Assembly (NCBI GenBank): GCA_947247005.1
Contig: OX365955.1
Span: 34,575,822-34,639,821 of the forward strand
DNA length: 64,000 bases
Direction: 5' to 3'
Source of the DNA: Spisula solida
Taxonomy: Eukaryota > Mollusca > Bivalvia > Venerida > Mactridae
Shown: piece after piece, positions 47,801 through 56,800 of the stretch
How positions within the stretch are numbered: the stretch's first letter is position 1
Layout: each line of letters opens with the position of its first letter
Position numbers and translations under genes: made by a program
The notes under the pieces: model-generated
Told to the model about the DNA's origin: nothing
The model's database searches: none
The model's input: the letters and a program-made list of their open reading frames with translations, nothing else

Positions 47801-50800
47801 TGTGATCTAGTTTGGTGACACAAGTATTCAACATGACCTATATACATACAAACACTCAAGTAATTTGGTGCTTACAGCTGGAATCATTTTAATAATCAAC
47901 TCATAAAGCTAAAATTGTATTAACATACTAAAACAACATAAAGAGCTTACTTGAAAAAGGAGATAAACCAGGGCTAATTCATAGAGATAGCTTAGACACA
48001 GTATAAGTCTCCAAAATGCTGTAAAAATATAAAACGAAATACAAGAAATCAACATGTGATCATAACTGCTTAGGCCAAATCAAATAATTGTCATTTGTGT
48101 GGTTCTTGTAACATGCTGAACAAGAGGGCCCAAAGGGCCCTAGGTCGCTCACCTGTTATAGCAGTACATGCAAGACCTGTGATTTGACCTAGTGACCTAG
48201 TTCTTGGCCCCATATGACGCAATATCGCATTTGACCTAGATTTTGTTGAGATGATCACTCTGACCAAGTTTCATAAGGATTAGGCTAAAATTGTGACCTC
48301 TAGTGACTATACAAGGTTTTTCTATGATTTGACCTTGTGACCTAGTGTTTGACCCCAGATGACCCAATATCTAACTTGACCTAGATTTTGTTGTTATGAT
48401 CATTGTGACCAAGTTTCATAAAGATTAGGTCAAAATTGTGACCTCTAGTGACTACACAAGGTTTTTCTATGATTAGACCTTGTGACCTAGTTTTTGACCC
48501 CAGATGACCCAATATCGAACTTGACCTAGATTTTGTTGTGATGATCGTTGTGACCAAGTTTCATAAAGATTAGGTCAAAATTGTGACCTCCAGTGACTAC
48601 ACAAGGTTTTTTATGATTTGACCTTGTGACCTAGTTTTTGACCCCGGATGACCCAATATCGAACTTGACCTAGATTTTGTTGAGATGATCATTGTGACCA
48701 AGTTTCATAAAGATTAAGTCAAAATGGTGACCTCTAGTGTCTACACAAGGTTTTTTTATGATTTGACCTTGTGACCTAGTTTTTGACCCCGGATGACCCA
48801 ATATCGAACTTGACCTAGATTTTGTTGTGATAATCATTGTGACCAAGTTTCATAAAGATTAGGTCAAAATTGTGACCTCTAGTGACTACACAAGGTTTTT
48901 CTATGATTTGACCTTGTGACCTAGTTTTTGACCCCGAATGACCCAATATCGAACTTGGCCTAGATTTTGTTGAGATGATCATTGTGACCAAGTTTCATAA
49001 AGATTAAGTCAAAATTGTGACCTCTAGTGTCTACACAAGCAAATTGTTGACGGACGGACGGACGACCGACGACGGACGAAGAGTGATCACAAAAGCTCAC
49101 TCTGTCACTTTGTGACAGGTGAGCTAAAAATAGGGTAGGTATGTAGGAAAACATTTTTTATCAAATTTTGATTTTATGCACTGGAAAAATCAACTTTGCA
49201 CAATAAATTCGAGCTAAATACAGACAAAATGTTTAGGGTACGTAGTGTTACCAGTACCATAGGGTAGGTAGTGTTACCAGTACCACAGGGTAGGTAGTGT
49301 TACCAGTACCACAGGGTAGGTAGTGTTACCAGTACCACAGGGTAGGTAGTGTTACCAGTACCACAGGGTAGGTAGTGTTACCAGTACCACAGGGTAGGTA
49401 GTGTTACCAGTACCATAGTATTATTTTGTTTTGGCCTAAATAAACTATTTTACCTAGGGCGCGTTTGTAACGCTGTTCTGCACATCCCGGACAGTGGAAC
49501 ACACTTACGAACAAACCGGAACACTGTTCGGAACATGTTCTTCTTGTGCCCGCCACAGAGGTGGTGAACATCGTCATCATTAGTTAATATTTGGTATCAG
49601 TTTCATGCAATTCTGCCCAGGCATTAAAAGGTTATGGAGTGGACACGTAATGCAAGATTCTTACTTTTGACCTTAAATTGTGACCTTGACAGGTAGTGTT
49701 ACCAGTACCATAGGGTAGGTAGTGTTACCAGTACCACAGGGTAGGTAGTGTTACCAGTACCATAGAACACTGTTCGGAACATGTTCTTCCTGTGCCCGCC
49801 ACAGAGGTGGTGCAGCCAGAACAGTCACATGATTACAGCAAGAACAATGGTTGCTTGTGTCATAAAATAGAATATAATAAATTTATTTTCCAATTATTGG
49901 GCCATTGCGGGAAAACAGTCACATTTTAATATATCCACATGCATATTTCTTCCTCCAATATTACGGCTGCAACTACAATTTTAGTTATCTTAAACAATTT
50001 ACTTTCTGTTCCGTTTTGTTCGTAAGGTGTTTGGAGCAGAACATTTGGCACACTGTGCAAGACAGTTCCGTTTTGTTCGTAAGTTGTTCGGAGTAGAACA
50101 TCCGGCACAGTGTGCGGAACAGACAATACGAACATATCCCTAAAGTGCAGTAAAACGTATCATGATACATGCCATTACAAATAATATACAAGTACATTCA
50201 GTAAAAACATAAAACTAAACAGGGTTTTGATACAAAACGTAGACCATAACTTGGGCAAAAATCATCAGACCTAAAATTCTTGATAATATCCACAACTACG
50301 AAGGTCATTCAATATATAATGCGAACTAACACATACATTCTTAAAAACAATATTAATCATTCAAATATGGACACATCCATTCAAAGTAACATTCTATGTG
50401 ATCAATGACCAACTTCCATCATTTTGACAGACCTTCTACTCGCGTTGCTAGGCAGCTGCGCACATACACTCTATACTGCATGGCCGCAGCCTATTCATTC
50501 CGATGTAAATCAGGATGTCAAATCCCCAGGTTACTGTCGTCTCATTTGCCGCTGGTATGAACATATCTACGTCTCATCTATAGCTAATAGTATGTATAGA
50601 AAGTTTCGCCCTTCCACAATAAAGTGCTAAAGCAAGCCGGCAACTCGTTTGAAGCGACATTCTGTCTTTTCTGACGTCAACAATAAGGGCATGCATCGAG
50701 CGAAATCCTTGCACATGTTTAACCTGTTCCGCAAAATCGAATGAACCAAGCCAAAACTACTCTCCCTTTCCAGGACTTTCTCTACGCATGTGAATATTCT

Positions 50801-53800
50801 GTCTTCTTTCGCAAATTCTCTCATTTTTTGCTGTTTAGTATGGGCCATTGTATAGATATGCTGCCCCGAACACTGGTCTTCTTTGATTGTAATTCTTCCG
50901 ATTGTATTTTTATTTTATAGTCTTGCCTCTTCGGCATATGAAAGAGGACATTTTAACACAAGTCCCAGGTAAGGCAACAATAAATTGTGGACCTTTTGTT
51001 TTCGATGGCGCTCGATTGTTATGTTAACTACGTTGGTCTTGTGACGTTACCACATCCACGTTGTATTAAGTGACGTCGAAGGTAGGCGCACGCTGATGAC
51101 ATCATTGACGTAAAGGTTCTTAAATTTTCTGAACAAAACGAAAATGGCTTAAACAGTTATTATGCAAATTTTCGTTAAATAATCTTGACAGGTTTTAGGG
51201 ATAATTGAAAGTTCGCATTATATACTGAATGACCTTCGTAGAACAAACTTGTATCTTGAATGGTAATTTTCTGTTCTGAAACTTGTGTCTTGTATGGTAA
51301 TTTTCTGTTCTGAAAAGTGTGTATTGTATGGTAGTAGTCTGTTCTGAAACTTGCGTCTTGTATGGTAGTAGTCTGTTCTGAAACTTGCGTCTTGTATGGT
51401 AGTAGTCTGTTCTGAAACTTGTGTATTGTAAGGCAGTAGTCTGTTCTGAAACTTGCGTCTTGTATGGTAATTTTCAGTTCTGAAACTTGTGTCTTGTATA
51501 GTAATTTTCTGTTCTGAAAAATGTGTATTGTATGGTAATTTTCTGTTCTGAAACCTGTGTCTTGTATGGTAATTTTCTGTTCTGAAACTTGTGTCTTGTA
51601 TGGTAATTTTCTGTTCTGAAAAGTGTGTCTTGTATGGTAATTTTCTGTTCTGAAACCTGTGTCTTGTATGGCAATTTTCTGTTCTGAAAAGTGTGTCTTG
51701 TATGGTAGTAGTCTGTTCTGAAACTTGCGCCTTGTATGGTAATAGTCTGTTCTGAAGTGTGTATTGTATGGCAATAGTCTGTTCTGAAAATTGTCTATTG
51801 TATGGTAATTGTCTGTTCTAAAACTAGTGTCTTGTATAGTAATAGCCAGTTCTGAAACATGTGTCTTTTTTGGTAATAGTCTGTTCTAACTAGAACTGTC
51901 GCCATTCTGCAGACTAATATACCCCCGCGTGGCAAAAATCATTGCAGCTAATTCTTTTCTTTATGCACATCTACATGTTGAGGTTGTTAATCTGTTAAAG
52001 TTTAAAGAAAATGCTGCAAAAACTGTAGGAGAAGTTGCGTTGACAAGAACTATTCACTATATACACTATATATTGTATAGGCATAAAAGTACAAAGGGCC
52101 ATAATTCTGTCAAAATTTGTCGCAGCGCAAATTCTTTCCTTTATGCACATCTACATGTTGAGGTTGTTCATCTGTAAAAGTTTTAAGGAAATGCTGTAAA
52201 AACTGTAGAAGGAGTTACCTCCACAAGAATGCGTATACGGACAGACAGACAGACAAGCTGTATCTAGTATACCCCCCCTTACAACTTGTTGTGCGGGGGT
52301 ATAAAAAGTGTGTATTGTAATAAATTAAAAACTATGGTAATAGTCTGTTCTGAAAAGTGTGTATTGTATGGTAATTCTCTGTTCTTCAACTTGTGTCTTG
52401 TGTCTGTTTTGAAACGGGTGTATTGTATGGTAATTCTCTGTTCTTCAACTTGTGTCTTGTGTCTGTTTTGAAACGGGTGTATTGTATGGTAATTCTCTGT
52501 TCTTCAACTTGTGTCTGTTTTGAAACGGGTGTATTGTATGGTAATTCTCTGTTCTTCAACTTGTGTCTTGTGTCTGTTTTGAAACGGGTGTATTGTATGG
52601 TAATTCTCTGTTCTTCAACTTGTGTCTTGTGTCTGTTTTGAAACGGGTGTATTGTATGGTAATTCTCTGTTCTTCAACTTGTGTCTTGTGTCTGTTTTGA
52701 AACTGGTGTATTGTATGGTAATTCTCTGTTCTTCAACTTGTGTCTTGTGTCTGTTTTGAAACGGGTGTATTGTATGGTAATTCTCTGTTCTTCAAATTGT
52801 GTCTTGTGTCTGTTTTGAAATGGGTGTATTGTATGGTAATTCTCTGTTCTTCAACTTGTGTCTTGTGTCTGTTTTGAAACCGGTGTATTGTATGGTAATT
52901 CTCTTTTCTTCAACTTGTGTCTTGTGTCTGTTTTGAAACGGGTGTATTGTATGGTAATTCTCTGTTCTTCAACTTGTGTCTTGTGTCTGTTTTGAAACGG
53001 GTGTATTGTATGGTAATTCTCTGTTCTTCAACTTGTGTCTTGTGTCTGTTTTGAAACTGGTGTATTGTATGGTAATTCTCTGTTCTTCAACTTGTGTCTT
53101 GTGTCTGTTTTGAAACGGGTGTATTGTATGGTAATTCTCTGTTCTTCAAATTGTGTCTTGTGTCTGTTTTGAAACGGGTGTATTGTATGGTAATTCTCTG
53201 TTCTTCAACTTGTGTCTTGTGTCTGTTTTGAAACCGGTGTATTGTATGGTAATTCTCTTTTCTTCAACTTGTGTCTTGTGTCTGTTTTGAAACGGGTGTA
53301 TTGTATGGTAATTCTCTGTTCTTCAACTTGTGTCTTGTGTCTGTTTTGAAACGGGTGTATTGTATGGTAATTCTCTGTTCTTCAACTTGTGTCTTGTGTC
53401 TGTTTTGAAACGGGTGTATTGTATGGTAATTCTCTGTTCTTCAACTTGTGTCTTGTGTCTGTTTTGAAACGGGTGTATTGTATGGTAATTCTCTGTTCTT
53501 CAACTTGTGTCTTGTGTCTGTTTTGAAACGGGTGTATTGTATGGTAATAGTCTGTTCTGAAAAGTGTGTATGGTATGGTCATAGTCTGTTTTGAAAAGTG
53601 TGTATTGTCTGGTCATAGTCTGTTCTGAAAAGTGAGTATTGTATGGTCATAATCTGTTTTGAAAAGTGTGTATTGTATGGTAATAGTCTGTTCTGAAACT
53701 TGTGTCTTGTATGGCAATAGTCTGTTCTGAAAAGTGTGTATTGTATGGTAATAGTCTGTTCTGAAAAGTGTGTCTTGTATGGTAATAGTCTGTTCTGAAA

Positions 53801-56800
53801 AGTGTGTCTTGTATGGTAATAGTCTGTTCTGAAACTAGTGTCTTGTATGGTAATAGTCAGTTCTGAAACTTGTGTCTTGTATGGTAATAGTCTGTTCTGA
53901 AACTTGTGTCTTGTATGGTAATAGTCTGTTCTGAAACTTGTGTATTGTATGGTAATAGTCTGTTCTGAAACTTGTGTCTTGTATGGTAATAGTATGTTCT
54001 GAAACTTGTGCCTTGTATGGTAATAGTCTGTTCTGAAACTTGTGTCTTGTATGGTAATAGTCTGTTCTGAAACATGTGTTTTGTTTGGTTATAATCTGTT
54101 CTTAAATTGTCTATTGTACGGTAAAAGAACCATTAAGGCATTTTTTTTAAAGGTAGTTCTTTTCAAGGTTGAAACCAAATTCAAGGACAGTTTAAGGCTT
54201 GGGCGAACCTTGCTACCCAACTTATTTAAGGAGGGATTACAAGTAGATAGCTGATCTCATATCTACAGTCTGGATCACTAAATAAGCTAACTATATGTAG
54301 GTGTGGGAGTACAGTACCTGGATGAGGTCTTCTGAACACACCATCAGGAGTTTGTGTGACACCAAACAACAAGAATGCCAGACCCATAGCAGTAACACCT
54401 CTGTAACATTATTATATACACATTATATTTCATAAACAAGTCTAATATTCAGGGGTCCTAATAATGCAACATGCCCAATCCTGAAAATAAGATCCAAGTC
54501 TGTTCCTGGTGCGATTAGCACACATCCTTACACCAAAATCAGGTTTCAAACATTGTTATTGTTAAAATTCAGATTAAGGAACTTCAAATGACCATAACTT
54601 AGTCATTATTTTGAAAATTTTCACCAAATAAGTCTGGATTTTCTGATTATTTCAGAATTGCAGGGCCAATGAATATATAATGCTGATGTTGGAAGACTGA
54701 TTGCAAAAGCTCAACAGGGGTGTCAATGAAGCCAAATTAAAAACCAGCAAAAATCATAATGGCCAACCATTTTGGCCAAACAGGAGGCCTTCAACCATAT
54801 TGTTTTTCCATTGTTTGTGTTTATGAAAATCCTTCAGAGCAGATTTAATTGACCATAACATTGTCATTTCTTCATCATAAAGCTTTTATTTTGATCAGGA
54901 ATTCCGGATAAATCAGGAATATTGACACCAGATCATGCTTAAGCAAGTTACAAATACCGATCAACACATATCCATAAATAAGTGAATTAAAAAGTCTGTC
55001 TTCTTAAATACTATTTTATCACCTGACTGATCAACAGTATTTCAGTCATGATGGAGACTACCCAGTCACATTACCTAAAATTACCAAGCAAGGTTTTACA
55101 TGGGTACCACATTCAATGACTTTGGTATGTTTCGGCCTGGGATGGAAACCGCAACCTTTCAATCTGGATGCGGACACTCTAACCATCTGGCCATCGAGGA
55201 TAGTAAAAATAAATCACACTACAACCACTCAGTCACCAAGGATGGTAATCAAGAGGGCCTTGGGCCCTAGGTTGCTCACATGTGGTAATAGTTCATGAAG
55301 GCCCACATGGCAACATAAGAAATCATTTACAAATTCAAAGAATCAAGTTAGTAAATGCAGCCTCAGTTGCATGTACAAGGTTATCATATAGTCCTAACCA
55401 GCGACCTTGTTATTTACATCAGATAACCCATATTGACAGATAAGACCAAAATTGTGACCTCTAGTGCCTACACAAAGTTTTTCTTTGATTTGACCTAGTG
55501 ACCTATTTTGCTCCCGTTTGATCCAATATCAAACTTGACCTTGATTTAGTTGAATGATCATTGTGAACAAGTTTCATAAAGATTAAGTCATAATTGTGAT
55601 GTCTATAGTGAAAATACAAAGTTTTTCTAAGATTTGACTAAGTGACCTAGTTTATGACCTCACATGACCCAGTTTTCGATTTTGGTCTATATTTCATAGA
55701 GACAAACAATGTGACCACGTTTCATGAAGATTAAGTCATAATTTTGTCCTTTAATATGTTCACAAGCTTTTTCTAAGATTTGATATAGTGACCCAGCTTT
55801 TGAAACAACATGACCCAGTTTAAAACTTGACCAACATTTCATAGAAACAAACATTCTGACCAAGTTTCATGACGATTGGGCCATAACTGTGACCTCTAGT
55901 GTGTTCACAAGTTTTTTTCTAATATTTGACCTAGTGACCTAGTTTTTAACCCAATATAACCCAGTTTCAACCTTGACCTAGATTTTATACAGACCCACAT
56001 TCTGACCAGGTTTCATGAAGATTTGGCCATAATTGTGTCCTCTAATGTGTTCACAAGCTTTTTCTAAGATTTTAAATAGTGACCTAGTTTTTGACCCCAT
56101 ATGACCCAGTTTCAGACTTGACCTAGATTTCATAAAGAGAAACATTATGACGAAGTTTCATATAGATTGGGCCATAAATGTGGCCTCTAGTGTGTTCACA
56201 AGCAATTGTGGACGGACTGATGACGGACGAAGAGTGATCACAAAAGCTCACCCTGTCACTATGTGACAGGTGAGCTAAAAGTCACGACAACATCATTTTT
56301 ATTTACTCTGTTTGCACACAAAATTGAATTTAAAAAAAAGTTTATTAAACAAATTATCACAAGTTATGCAAATGATTAGATGTGAAGTCTTTAAAATGAT
56401 AAATTTGTTGTGAATGGTGTCTTACCTTTTGACATTATAATCTGAGTCCGACGACTGCTCTTCAAATACAGCAACATAGATCAGTATACAACTGAATATC
56501 AGTAACACAGTCAATGTGTGTGCACGCCTGTCAAATATAGCATACAAACAGTCAATGTGTTGACACGTCTATCAAATATAGCATACAAACAGTCAATGTG
56601 TGGCCAGGCTTTTCAAATATAGCATACAAACAGTCAACATGTGTGCACGCCTGTCAAGTATAGCATACACACAGTCAATGTGTGTGGGCAAGCCTATCAA
56701 ATATAGCATACAAACAGTCAACATGTGTGCACGCCTGTCAAATATAGCATACACACAGTCAATGTGTGTGGGCAAGTCTGTCAAATATAGCATACAAACA

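Larger units (their letters stand above)
46523..47950 (-). other. PTDSS2 intron 4 (contains two tRNA-like relics)
   Basis: 1.4 kb without a HINE-like element. tRNA-like sequences lie at 46775-46843 and 47441-47514. Confidence 0.85.
48019..54317 (-). other. PTDSS2 intron 3 (6.3 kb: HINE-like, TIR element, CG-rich island, compound minisatellite)
   Basis: Contains 48118-49130 (family A), 49233-49765 (26-bp arrays), the TIR element 49454-50144, a non-repetitive island 50400-51150 and the array 51240-54120 interrupted by 51888-52306. Confidence 0.9.
54401..56425 (-). other. PTDSS2 intron 2 (MITE copy, SINE head, HINE-like element)
   Basis: Contains 54451-54665, a tRNA-like SINE head 55120-55200 and a family A element 55250-56279. 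The rest is AT-rich. Confidence 0.88.

Noticed and set aside
51175..51774. 199-residue minus-strand ORF
   Set aside because: It is a read-through of the 33-bp minisatellite, whose period is a multiple of three. No domain and no start context.
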